A stretch of DNA of 64,000 nt, taken from contig QKYT01000408.1 in the NCBI GenBank assembly GCA_003550305.1, forward strand, positions 42,450-106,449, in the 5' to 3' direction. The notes under the pieces are model-generated. The model was not told the origin of the DNA, did not search any database, and saw only the letters and a program-made list of their open reading frames with translations. Both the position numbers and the translations under genes were made by a program. Source of the stretch: Glomus cerebriforme. Its lineage: Eukaryota > Glomeromycota > Glomeromycetes > Glomerales > Glomeraceae. This document shows, piece by piece, positions 9,711 to 21,500 of the stretch; the stretch's first letter is position 1; each line of letters begins with the position of its first letter.

Positions 9711-12700
9711 ATGACGACAAAATATTATGTTGCACTAAGTCAAGATGGGCACGAAGTTGCGCTCTTCAATTCATGTAAGATTTTAATAATTTCTGTAACT
9801 CAAAAATAACTGATAAAAATTAAAAGGTTTGTTTTTTATAGCTAAATTGGAAATATCAACTTGTACAATCGATACATTAAATGAACCAGAACAATTCATC
9901 TACAAACCATTCCAGGAGGTTAGTAGCAGATTAATTAACACAACATGGTCATTATCAATTTCTAACAAATTAGCAAATGGAGAAATTTTAATTGCATTAT
10001 CATGCTTTAATAAAAACAATCATTTAATGCAAAAAGATTCTAAACAACATCTTGAAACCTTAAAAAGGCAATCTATAAATAGCGTATTGTTAGGTACAAA
10101 TAATTCGAATGAATCTTTAAGTGAATTGGAAAGTGGCAAAGCAATGAAAGGATTTAATTACACTTGGATATTCTCTACATTAAATAAAGAAAGAATTCGT
10201 ACTACAATTGATGGTCTTGGTGGTATAACAAAGTTTCTTGATACATCATCTTCCTATAAACAAACTATTATTGTAATTCATCATTACGGTATTACAAAAG
10301 CTAATATTCCTTTAAATTATCGTAAATATCAAAGTCCATTTCATTATGATTCATTGAGAAAAAGGATTTTAACATTATATGACAAAAATTTAAACAATAC
10401 AACAGAATTCTATTTCCCATCATCAGTTTCAAATCAAATTGATAATGAAGTTAATAATCCACAATTAAGTTTATTTTATAAAAATATTAAAAAAAATTAT
10501 CTCTTTATCCAAGATTTTAAAATGGATAAATCGAATTTACTTGAATGTTACAATTTAGGAGGATGTAACTGTGGAGAATTAATTAACTCATTTACAATTA
10601 ATTCCGATAAGCACAATATTCCTGATTCCTATTTTCGTAAGACTTTTAAAATTGATATGATAGTTGAAATTTCAAAAAATGAAAAATTATTGGCTTATCA
10701 CAATAGATATTTTAAAAATATCATTACATTATATTTAATGGAAAGTTCTTTGGAAATTTGTACAAAGAAATTTACGAGTATTCAAAGTATTCATCATATT
10801 CAATTTATTTGTAACGATGAGAAATTATTGATTATTGGTGAGCAAGAAACTAGAGAAAATCACGAAGTAGAGATTGATTTATCAAAAACTATTATAAAAA
10901 AAAGATCAATTAAGACTGAACAAGTATTTATAGTTTGGGATTTATTTTCTTCAAACTCGGAAGAGGATTCTGTTAAGATTACTCGTGATTCTTTGAATTT
11001 GTTAGATATATTTCAACATTATCATAGCTATGCTAATTCTAATGGAAATGTAATTTATATTAATCCTGAAGATGGGACTGTTAACTCCTTATTCGATCAT
11101 CCGGATCTAATCAATGTTCTTAAAACACCTAGTAAAAATTCATTAAACCCAATAGACGTAGTCATGGTACAAGAAATAAGCGGAAATATACAAATTCATC
11201 CAGTTTTTCATTTCGATAGAATGCTAGATATTAATACACTAGAGAAAGAAGTTATGGTTAGTATCGAACCATGGATTCATAGTAATACAACTCAAATGTT
11301 AGTATTTCTTAATGAAGATAAAACTCTTCGAGTAATCATTGGAGCTTACTCCATACAAGTTTGGAGAAATAAACCATCAAGAAAACAACCATTTCTTGAA
11401 TATATTTGGAGTAGAAATCATCAAAAAATTGAAATTAAATCTTTATCAGTAGGAAGAAATGAATTTTTAATTGAATTTACGTTAGTACGTTCTGAAAAAA
11501 TGAGGTCATTAAAATTTATGGAAAATGAAGAAATAATTCAAATACATTGGCCACATGTCTTAATTCTTAAGGATGCATGTGTTGCACTTGAATATTATAT
11601 CCATGCTGATGAGCATATTAGTTCAATATTTTTTGACGGAATTCGAACTCAAATACAAAGAATTGTTAAAAGTTTTATTAGAGATTATCCTATTATTTTT
11701 CAACTTACTGATATTAGATATGATATAATGGGAAATCTTATACGAGGAAATTGTGTTTCTATCATTAAAAAAATTTTGTACAAATTAAGTAAATCAAGTG
11801 AAGCTAATTTAAAAGCAATGAATACAAGGACGGATAATAATTTACATTTTCCACGTTTATATTCTTGGGACTCCAATTTTCCAAAAAAGAACGATTTAGA
11901 AGTGGCCATCGAATCTATTACTGGAGTACATAGGAAAGATACATTAATTGTTGGATATTTATTAGATTATTACTCTGATAATGCGGTTAAAAATTCTGGA
12001 TGGATGGTTACAGTCTCTCAGTCATTACCATACTTATATGACCACCACTTGGATTATTACATCAGAGAATTACTTTATAAACCATGTTTTGGAAAAGAAC
12101 AATCATATGTTGATCAATCTTTAGTATCTTCATATGAATTGGAGAAAGGTTATCATAAAGATGCACATGCGATGTATGTTCATCAAGGACTCCAAAAGAA
12201 ACCAAATATTATGATTTCAAAATTTACAGATAAGTTTGTAGATGCTTCAAAGAAATTAAAACAAAGGTAAGTTAAATTTCTTAGATCCATTAATATGACT
12301 TTTTGATTTTAATTATTTGAAGAATCTTACTTCTAATTAAGGTGATTATTTCTTTTATTAAACAATAGCTTTCTAAATATTGGGAAAAATGATCCATCTG
12401 TGATAACAAAGTTGAATATAGTTCCACTTCCAAATTTCTTTGTTTATCCGAAATATTTACCAAAGGAAGACGGCATATCTCTCAATAAATATTATATTTG
12501 GAGAATACTAAAAATTTTTTTTTGGCCTCATGGATACATTAAATTAGAAGATGAGCAATATTCCCCTTTTCTTCGTGTATTAGTGCGTGATAATAGAACA
12601 ACAATATTTTCAAACCCTTCATTCGCTGCATTAATAGACTATAAATGGCGCAAAGCACAATTACACTTCCTTCGTGATATGCTAGTATACTTTATTTTTG

Positions 12701-14355
12701 CATTATCCTTTTCTTTCATTACTAGTATATTCCCTGATGATAAAAATATAACTAATCCTAGAAAAAAAATTAGTTTCCCATTTCAAATAACACTGTATTA
12801 TTTAGGATATTTTAAACTTTCTGTGGAGTATCTTCAGCTCAAACATAAAGGTTTTAAAAGATACGCAAACATATACAATTTTTTTGATTGTATATCTGTA
12901 ATTTTGCCTGTAGGCTTGAGCATTTCTTTAAATTTTTTACATCCAGATACGAGCGAAGAAACGTTAAGAATTTATACAATTGCAACTTCTTTAATTACAT
13001 TAGTTATGTGGATTGAATTGGTAAGTACAAAATTAATTTTTTTTAAATTGATTGTAAAATCAAAAAACAAATTCTAAATTATTCTATCAATTATAGCTTT
13101 TATTATTAAGGTTCATCTCAGGTTGGTAAATATTTTTTAATATCGTTTTTTTTTTTAAAAAAAAAAAATCAAAAATATTAAATAAGATTCTTTATGTTTC
13201 TAGGACCAGCGAATTACATTAATATAAGCTTGAATATTATTCATAGAGTTTTTTACTTTTTCATGTTTATGTTTATAGTTATAGTTGCGATTGCGCATTC
13301 AATGTAAGTGAAATTTATATCCTTGGTTATTATAATAATTTTTTAATTCAAAAAACAAAAATTGAATTGAATAATATTTAGGTATCTCCTTTTACGATCA
13401 CCTGATTCAATAGATCTTAAACCGGATGGCCAAAATTTTGCCATATTTAATTCATCCACTTCAGAAAATCTAGCACCAGATATTGCGATAAACCAAACAT
13501 TTGATGTTAATGATGTTAGTGATAATTATTTTTCAAATTTTTGGCAATCTATTGTAGCTGTTTATTTTTGGATTAATGGACGATGGGATCAATTAGATCA
13601 ATGGAATTTTTTGCCGGTTGAGATATTATGCTTTGGTATGTAATTAGGATTTTTTTTTTTTTATTGCATTAAATAAATTTTAACACTAATTATTAATATA
13701 TATTATTTAACTATAGTTGCAAGTATTTTGCTTGTTACCATTATGCAAAATATGCTAATTGCTTTTATGACGTAAGTTTCAATAGATTTTCTCTTTTTAA
13801 TCAATGAAAAATTTTTATTAATTTGCAATATAATCCAGCTCTGTATTTGATGATGCAAGTGCTTCGGGAAGGCAAGCTGTATTAAAATTTCGTGCAGATT
13901 TAATTTGTGGCTATGAAACATTGGTAAAAATAGTTATTAATCGAGAGAATGAAAATGAGAATCCTAGGAAAATTTATTATACTGCTAAAGTTGAAGCAGT
14001 TGAAAATTGGGAACGTGAAGCTAAAAAGTACCGTAAAATGCATAAAATTATTTTAGTTGATAGATTTGATTCTTTAACTGATGATGAGAAAAATGATAAT
14101 AGCGATGACGAAAATGAATACGGAGAGATATGGGAAAGAATATCAAGAGAGGTTAAGGGTAAAGAAAGAGAAAAATATTCTGGAAGTAGTGTTGATGGAA
14201 TGTCTAGTAAGTTTAATAGTATTGTTGGATATAAAACATTTGAAAATAATGATGTTGAGAGAATAGAAAAGAAAATGAAAGAAATACAAGATGAAATGAG
14301 AAGTAAAATGAAGGGGTTGGAAGACAAACTTTTAGAGTTATTAAAAAAACCTTAG
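9711..14355 (+). CDS. TRP-like ion channel with propeller-like N-terminus (copy 1)
   Basis: Eight exons: 9711-9774, 9842-12266, 12369-13020, 13097-13121, 13204-13303, 13382-13635, 13717-13771, 13839-14355; 1,363 residues. The N-terminus (YYVALSQDGHEVALFNS, later FIVWDLFSSNSEEDS) and the following 800 or so residues look like WD40-type beta-propellers. Six hydrophobic segments follow: S1 at LVYFIFALSFSFITSIF, S4 entering the microexon, S5 at FYFFMFMFIVIVAIAHSMYL. Then comes a pore helix and loop, NFWQSIVAVYFWINGRWDQ, and S6, ILLVTIMQNMLIAFM, close to the NMLIALM of TRPV channels. The tail is acidic, then a coiled coil (about 1325-1360). Likely a cation channel in the plasma or an internal membrane; gating stimulus unknown. 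Exon phases all close, and both paralogues splice identically. Confidence 0.88.
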
Positions 14356-14508
14356 TCCATATTATTTAATTAATTAAAGAAATAAATTTATTTTAAATCG
14401 TTAAAAATCGCTTTGGTTTTACCTAAAGATATAGTTACTTATTCTGAACTTCCACTTGTGTCGTAAAATTGAATATCTACTACGCCATATAGGTTTTCAT
14501 ATCACTCC

Positions 14509-14574
14509 TAATTTAATAGTAATTTGATGCCACAGGGATAGGGTAGGTCAGGCAATCAAATTACTATTTAATTA
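14509..14574. repeat. Hairpin with 23-bp arms
   Basis: The arms TAATTTAATAGTAATTTGAT and ATCAAATTACTATTTAATTA (each continuing to TGCC/GGCA) are inverted, with a GC-richer loop (CAGGGATAGGGTAGGTCA). It may be a foldback element or an RNA hairpin in the 3' region of the channel gene. Confidence 0.65.
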
Positions 14575-14604
14575 GATGAATCATTTCGCCTTATTGCCTT
14601 ATTG

Positions 14605-14657
14605 CTTATTTATTATTAAATCTAATTATAGATTTATTTTAAGAAATAATAAATAAG
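14605..14657. repeat. Second inverted repeat, adjacent
   Basis: CTTATTTATTATT at 14605 and AATAATAAATAAG ending at 14657 are perfect inverse copies, enclosing a smaller palindrome (AAATCTAATTATAGATTT). With the hairpin just upstream it may mark one small mobile or structured element. Confidence 0.55.
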
Positions 14658-15127
14658 GGTCGTAACTACTCTAAGTATTCAACCGAATTTCCTAAATTAT
14701 TAGAGATTACTGCGACATAAACTACATCATTTTACAATAGAATTTATGATCGTCAAAAAAATTTACTATTTTAACCAACTTCTAAATACTAATGTTTATA
14801 GAACAAAAAGAAATGTTTTCATTTGCTACAATAATAATAATCTATTATACTTTTTAGTAACTTTCTCGAATTCTATATTCATTGTATAATGATGATCAAA
14901 TAAAATTGTAATACTCGGATATTTTTTTTTTGATTTATAAATAGAATTTTAATACTCCGAGAAAAAAAGTATATATAGAGCGATAGAATTAAAGATTTTC
15001 CAGCAAGTAGTTCAATAAATCGTTTAAACAGACATATAGATTTACATAACTTATAGAGATATTGCATTTTTTTCATTTTCTTCGCATATACTGATATAGA
15101 TACTTCATAATTATCACTATCATAAAA

Positions 15128-16519
15128 ATGTCATTTGCATCTCAACCTAGCATTTTCACAAAATCAAATCTAGTTTATATACCATTATCAATAACAATCA
15201 CTCACATATTAAATTTTATTGTTAATTCACCTTTATCAATATGGCAAGAGTTTCCACCAAAATTACCTAGTACTGTTTATTCTTCAATATTTTTTACTCC
15301 GATATTATTGTTCATATTACTTACGTTTAAACCAATTCAAACAAGAAAACATTTTAACACATTATTATCTCTTGCATTTATATTTATTTCAATTCCAATA
15401 AGTTTTCGTGGAAGGTATTCCCTTTCACTTCAAAAAACTTTCGTATTTATAATCGTATTTTTTGGTTCAAAGATGTTATTGTTCTTAAAATTTAATAACC
15501 CAATTTTGAATTGAAAAAAATTAGATCAAAAGAAAGAATTCAAGCCATACCTTTTGACATTATTTAATTGGCGTCATAATTCTTATATAATTCCTCCAAA
15601 ATCGGAAATTTCAAATGAAAAAGAAAATAATTTAATTATTAAATCACCTACCACTTCACAAATTGACAATAAATTAATTAATCGCGTATTAATTGTCATT
15701 GCAAAATGGTTAATTTTTGAATTTGCATTTTTTACACTTTTCATTTCAACTAAATATGTAACAGAAATTCCAGAGAAGACTTATCAAATTTGTTTAGTAG
15801 AATTTATCACAAAGGGAATTCCTCCCATTAAAATGACTTCAATGTTACAAAACTTGAATTTAATGATAGTTATATATCCGTGCCTTTCATTAGGTTACGA
15901 TATGACTACTATTCTTTTCACAATCCTCCTTCGCTTCTTCTTTCATTCCACATCAGAAAAAATTAATCACAAACCTATTTTAATCCAATGTGGTCTTCTT
16001 ACTCCTTTAGAATATGTTTCTTTAAAAGAATGGATTGTTACATTCCTATTTAACACAAAACCTATGTTTAGCGAACCATGGATGGCATCGAGTCCTCGTG
16101 ATTTTTGGTCTGTACGTTGGCAATTATTACTTAATGAATTTTTTAAAGAATTAGGTTATTTACCTGTTAGAAATTTATTCATTCCGTTTGTTCCAAAGAA
16201 AATTGCAAATATTATGGGCGTATTAGGTGCTTTTGGCGTTAGCGCTTTATTGCATGAATACATTATTATTGTGAATCTTGGTTTTTGGACAGGTGAACAA
16301 TTTTTTTTCTTTATGATACATGGTGTAATATTTATCTTGTGGGAAGCTGTGTTTGATCATAAGAAAATAATTGAAGATACAAAAATCAGAAGGTTCTTAA
16401 AATGGATCTTGTTGTTAGTTATCAATTTGATATTTTTACCAGCATTTCTTGGACCTTCGATAAGAATTCTTAACTTTTCCGATATTTCATCATATTTTGC
16501 TAAATATTATGTGAATTAA
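15128..16519 (+). pseudogene. Wax-synthase-like membrane O-acyltransferase with an in-frame TGA
   Basis: One reading frame runs from the ATG at 15128 (MSFASQPSIFTKSNLVYIPL) to the TAA at 16519, broken only by TGA at 15512-15514. The downstream part carries the hallmarks of the wax synthase/MBOAT-type domain: SEPWMASSPRDFWSVRWQLL, and ALLHEYIII, whose His (codon 16253-16255) would be the catalytic residue. Several membrane helices flank these. Such enzymes pass acyl groups from acyl-CoA to alcohols in the endoplasmic reticulum. The TGA sits between LKFNNPILN and KKLDQKKEFKPYLL. No good GT-AG intron removes it: the phase-compatible choices are a GTTCAA donor with the TTAG acceptor, or a GTATTT donor with a CAAG acceptor. 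It could be a young nonsense mutation, readthrough, an assembly error or a weak intron. The acyltransferase identity is fairly sure, the status is not. Confidence 0.7.
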
Positions 16520-17038
16520 TATTTCAAAGTATTTAATTTTACAAGATATTTATTTATATTAATGAACATTTTAATAAGTTAATTTTCAATAGAACTTAAT
16601 AAATTTTATAGTTTATATGCATTTTAATAACTGATGAATATTATAATCAAAATAAAAATAACTTTTTTTTTTTTTTTACCCATAACAGATTATAAATGAT
16701 TTATAAGAATATAAAAATTTCGTAGGTGTACGCGAAAAAATAATCTCGTCGATTTCATTCAACGCATTTAGATTTTAGTTTTATCGTTTATTTAATAAAG
16801 CAAACATATACCAGTAGTATTTCAATGTTATAAAAAAAAATGTAAAATATTTCTAAAATTTCATTTGGAAGTTTTTTATTACATAAGATGGTCGGAGAAA
16901 AAATTTTGATTAGCGGAATTAGTAAGAGTTTTACCATTTTGATGAACCTGATTAAAATTTATCATTTGTGTAGCATAAAAGAGTTCTTTTAACAGTTTAA
17001 GAGTACATGGGCACTTCATATTATCGGTTTATGGACTG

Positions 17039-17214
17039 TTGTAGTCCAAACGTAACCATGACTTGGGATATCCCAAATCAAACTTGGGAAAGCAAGCTAG
17101 TAAATTTTAAATATTTAACGTCTCAAACTACCATCTAAGACTGGGTTAGTTTGGGACATGATCAAGTTTCGGATATCCAAGTTGGATTTGGACATGGTAG
17201 AATTTGGGCTACAA
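17039..17214. mobile_element. Foldback / MITE-like element
   Basis: The left end is TTGTAGTCCAAACGTAACCA. The right end read in reverse is TTGTAGCCCAAATTCTACCA. Similarity continues inward on both arms (ACTTGGGATATCCC against AACTTGGATATCC). The element is about 176 bp with no coding capacity. A single arm recurs at 8146-8223, so the family is dispersed. No clear target-site duplication could be read. Confidence 0.65.
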
Positions 17215-17362
17215 TATCTTAATTCCTGTTTTCAATTTCACTAGCAGGTGATCACGTTCTATAACCAATGAAATTCAAACTCCGCTCTATCCCATAATTT
17301 ACTAAGTTTCAAAATATGAATATAAATAAACCACAGGTTTATAGATATTTGACCATATCTTT

Positions 17363-17438
17363 CCACGAGGCACCCACAGAACGAATAAATCTTTCGCCTT
17401 TTACTAAAGGTTTCCGTGTGGGTGTCTCATTAAAGTGG
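17363..17438. repeat. Imperfect inverted repeat
   Basis: CCACGAGGCACCCACAGAA is answered in inverse by TTCCGTGTGGGTGTCTCATT...GTGG. The stem is imperfect, with a loop of about 30 bases. Unexplained by a gene. Confidence 0.45.
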
Positions 17439-17760
17439 ATTTGAAAAATTTTTTGAAAATTCTCTATTTTAGAGAATTTTTTTTTTTTTATAATTATTAG
17501 CGGGTTGGCGAGTTGGCCGGTTTGAGCGGTGTATATGAAAAATTTTATTTACTGTTAAAAACGTACTATACTTGGAACCGAACGTTATGTTAATTCTGGC
17601 CAAATTTTAATGCCAGCCAGAATTAAGTAGGATTTTGGACAGAGTTTTTTTTTTTTGACCGGATTTAATTTCAAACAGGCAGTTTTATTTGTCAGTTGGT
17701 TAAAAATTAATTTTTTTAATGAAATGTTTAATTCAAATAAATTAAAATAATATTATTACT

Positions 17761-18100
17761 GACTTCACAAATTTAAAAGAACTTGTTTTATCATTTCATT
17801 ATAAAGATTCTTTTAATGAACTTAATAAGTTTCAATATACTATTACTTTTCCTCAATTATAAATTTTCTTATGGTTACCCAAAATTTAGACTTTTAGATG
17901 CTTTAGTAAAATATTCTACAAACAATTTTTATGATTTTTTTTATTAATTGGAGAAATCGTGTACCACAAAACTTCTTTCTTTTACTGTCATTAAATATTT
18001 TGAAGATGATAATAGTTTAGAGAACAATGATGAAAATATGAAATTTTGGGCATTATTTAAAAAATTTGAGACTGTAAAGTTTGAAGATGAAGAACAATTA
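17761..18100 (+). pseudogene. Relic of an F-box/LRR-type gene, C-terminal part
   Basis: Translating across frames gives TNLKELVLSFHYKDSFNELN, then RLLDALVKYSTNNFYDFF, WRNRVPQNF and LSFTVIKYFEDDNSLENN. These follow the order of the intact F-box/LRR protein at 36681-38093 (NLQQLVLKVYENSFEELNKL, LIKFLENNGKNL, INWKNRKQQKSLTFKLN). At least one in-frame stop and frameshifts are present, and no F-box is visible upstream. A decayed fragment of the expanded F-box family, not expressed as a protein. Confidence 0.6.
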
Positions 18101-18530
18101 TACAGTATTTTATTTAATGAAGTTTTTTTTACAATAATTAGAAATCTTAAAATATTGTTTGCTTGTGGCGCGATCAGTTTAATGTTTAATAAATTTTTAT
18201 TGAAATTCTTTCACTCAATCAAATTGAACATTTACGGTAACGGTGCTTTTAATAATTTTGTACTAAAAATTGATGCGTGTTAAGCTCTCCAAGTTTTATA
18301 ACTTGTTCAGAACTTAATTAGCTCATTTTTTTGCATTAACCTGTATTTATTAATTATTATAATTTTGATAAATTGTACAAAATGGAACTTACATTTTTTT
18401 ATGAAGAATTTAAAAAAATTTCTATAGTCTAAACTAAAATTAATCTTTTCTATATATATATATATATAACGATTAAATATTACACATTAAAATAATAAAT
18501 AAATAAATAATAATAAAATTAAATTATGAA

Positions 18531-21500
18531 TTAAGTTTTAAATAATTCTAAAAGTTGTACAAGTTTGTCTTCCAAACCTTTAATATTACTTTTCATTTCA
18601 TCTTTAATTTCTTTCATTTTATTTTTTACATCATCTTGAACTTCTTTCATTTTCTTTTCCAATTTCTCAACATCATTATTTTCAAATGATTTATATCCCC
18701 TAATACTATTAAACTTACTAGACGATCCATCATAACTACTTCCAGAATAATCTCTTTTTTTTTTACCCTTAATCTCTTTTGAGAATCTTTCCCATATCTC
18801 TCCATATTCATCATCGCTCTTCTCATCATCAGTCACAGATTCAAATCTATCAACTAAAATACTTTTATGCAATTTACGATATTTTTTAGCTTCACTCTCC
18901 CAATTTTCAACTGCTTCAAGTTTAGCAACGTAATAAAGTTTCCTAGGATTCTCTATGTCATTATTTCGACTGACAATAACCTTTATTAGTGTTTCATAGT
19001 CACAAATTAAATCTGCACGAAATTTTAATACAGCTTGCCTTCCCGATGTACTTGCATCATCAAATACGGAACTAAATTAATTAAAATTTGAATTAATAAT
19101 TTTTATCATTGATTGAAAGAAAAAAAAATTCATTAAACTTACGTCATAAAAGCAACCAGCATATTTTGCATAACAGTAATAAGTAATATACTTGCAACTA
19201 TAATTAAATAATATAAATATAATTATTTTCAACAATTATTTTAATATTAAATAAAATCCTAATTACATACCAAAGCATAATATCTCAATCGGCAAAAAAT
19301 TCCATTGATCTACTTGATCCCATCGTCCATTAATCCAAAAATAAACAGCTACAATAGATTGCCAAAAATTTGAAAAATAATTATCACTAACATTATTGAC
19401 ATCAAATGTTTGGTTTATTGTTATATCTGGATTAAGATTTACTGAAGTAAAACTTTGACCATTAGGTACAAGATGTATTAAATCAGGTGATCGCAAAAGG
19501 AGATACCTAAAAAAATAATTGATTTTTTTTTTTTTTTTTTTGCATTAAAATTTTAAAATTTCAATCAAAATACTTATAAAATTTGTAAGATTTTTATAAA
19601 AATTACTCACATTGAATGCGCAATTGCAACTATAACTATAGTCATGAAGATGAAAAAGTAAAAAACTCTACTTATAATACTTATACTTATGTTAATGTAA
19701 TTCGCTGGTCCTATATATAAGCACAATATATCTTAATATTTATTTATTAACATTTTCAAAGAAACGATATTAATAATATTTTTACAAACCTGAAAAAAAT
19801 CTTAATAATAAAAGCTATAATTAAATAGAATTATTCAGTATTAATTTATTTATTTTTTGTATTTAAAATCAATTCAAAAATTTAATTTTGACTTACCAAT
19901 TCAATCCACATAATGAATGTAATTAAAGAAGTTGCAACTGTATAACTTCTCAATATTAATTCGTTCTCATTTGGGTTTAAAATTCTTAAAGAAATAACCA
20001 AACCTATAGGCAAAATTACAGATATAAGATCAAAAAAATTGTAAATATTCATATATCTTTTAAAACCTTTTTGTTTGAGCTGAAGATACTCCACAGAAAG
20101 TCTAAGATATCCTAAATAATACAATACTATATGAAATGAAACAACAACATTATATCTAATATTAGGTATAAAATCTCCATTATGAAATACACTAGTAATA
20201 AAACAAAAGAATAGTGCAAAATTAGAATATATTATAATATCACGAAGAAAGTATAGTTGTGCTTTGCGCCATTTATAATCTATTAATGCAGCAAGTGAAG
20301 GATTTGAGAATATTGTTGTTCTATTATCACGCATTAATACGCGAAAAAAGGGCGAATATTGCTCATCTTCTAATTTAATGTATCCATGAGGTAACAAAAG
20401 CGTCTTAAAAAGTCGCCAAATTAAATATTGATCGAGAAATATGCCACTTCTCTTTGGTAAATGTTGTGGATAAGCAAAGAAATCTGGAAGTGGAACTATA
20501 TTCAATTTTGTCATCACAGATGGATCATGTCTCCTAATATTTAGAAGGCTATGGTTTGATAAAAGAAATAAATCAACTTACAATAATTAGAGCAAGATTC
20601 TTTGCACAATTTAAGAGTTAAAATCATAGTAATGGAGCTAAGAAATTTACTTACTTTTGTTTTAATTTCCTTACAGAATTTACGAGCTTGTCTGTAAAAT
20701 TTGACACATACTTAGTATTTGGTTTTCTTTGGAGTTCTTGTCGAATATATATCGCATGTACATCTTTATGAAAACCTTTCTCCAATTCATATGAAGATAT
20801 TAAAGATTGATTAATAGATGATTGTTTCTTTCCAAAACATGGTTTATAAAATAATTCTCTGACATAATAATCCAGGTGATGATTATATAAATGTGGTAAT
20901 GCCCGAGAGATTGTATTCATCCATCCAACACTTATAATCGCATTATCAGAATAATAATCTAATAAATATCCGACAATTATTGTATCCTTCCTGTGTACCC
21001 CAGTAGAAGATTCGATGGCCACTTCTAAATCGCTTTTTTTTAGAGAATTGGAGTCCCAAGAATATAAACGAGGAAGATGTAAATGATTATTCGTCTTTGC
21101 ATTCATCGCTCTTAAATTGGCTTCACTTGATTTGCTTAACTTGTTCCTATTTGTAAATAAAATTTTTTTAATAATAGAAACACAATTTCCTCGTATAAGA
21201 TTTCCCATTATATCATATCTAATCTCAGCGAGTTGAAAAATAATAGGTTCATCTATTATAAACTTTTTAACAATTTTTTTTATGTGAGCTTGAAACTCAT
21301 CGAAAAAAATTCCTTTCTTTGGATTTTTACGACCATCAGAATGAAAGTAATATTCAAGTGCAACACATGCATCCTTAAGAATTAAGACATGCGGCCAATG
21401 TATTTGAATTATTTCTTCGTCCATATCATTTGATGAATTTTCGGAACATAATGTAAATTTAAGTAAAAATTCATTTTTTCCAACTAATAATGATTTAACT

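Larger units (their letters stand above)
14356..15127. other. Intergenic region with two strong hairpins
   Basis: This follows the stop of the first channel gene and precedes the acyltransferase gene. It holds two inverted repeats at 14509-14574 and 14605-14657, described separately. No open frame of interest. Confidence 0.5.
16520..17760. other. Intergenic stretch with foldback repeats
   Basis: No gene seen. It contains the 176-bp foldback element at 17039-17214, a second inverted repeat at 17363-17438, and from about 17560 to 17700 a stretch with the CTGGCCAAATT/GCCAGCCAGAATTA motifs also found near 7.6, 61.0 and 63.7 kb. Confidence 0.5.

Noticed and set aside
9428..9778. 116-codon plus frame overlapping exon 1 of channel copy 1
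   Set aside because: It is in another frame from the channel's first exon, which is matched by both paralogues; its composition is that of AT-rich noise.
13977..14327. Long antisense frame opposite the last exon of channel copy 1
   Set aside because: It is a shadow of the real exon: Ser/Leu-rich low complexity arising from the reverse of Lys/Glu codons.
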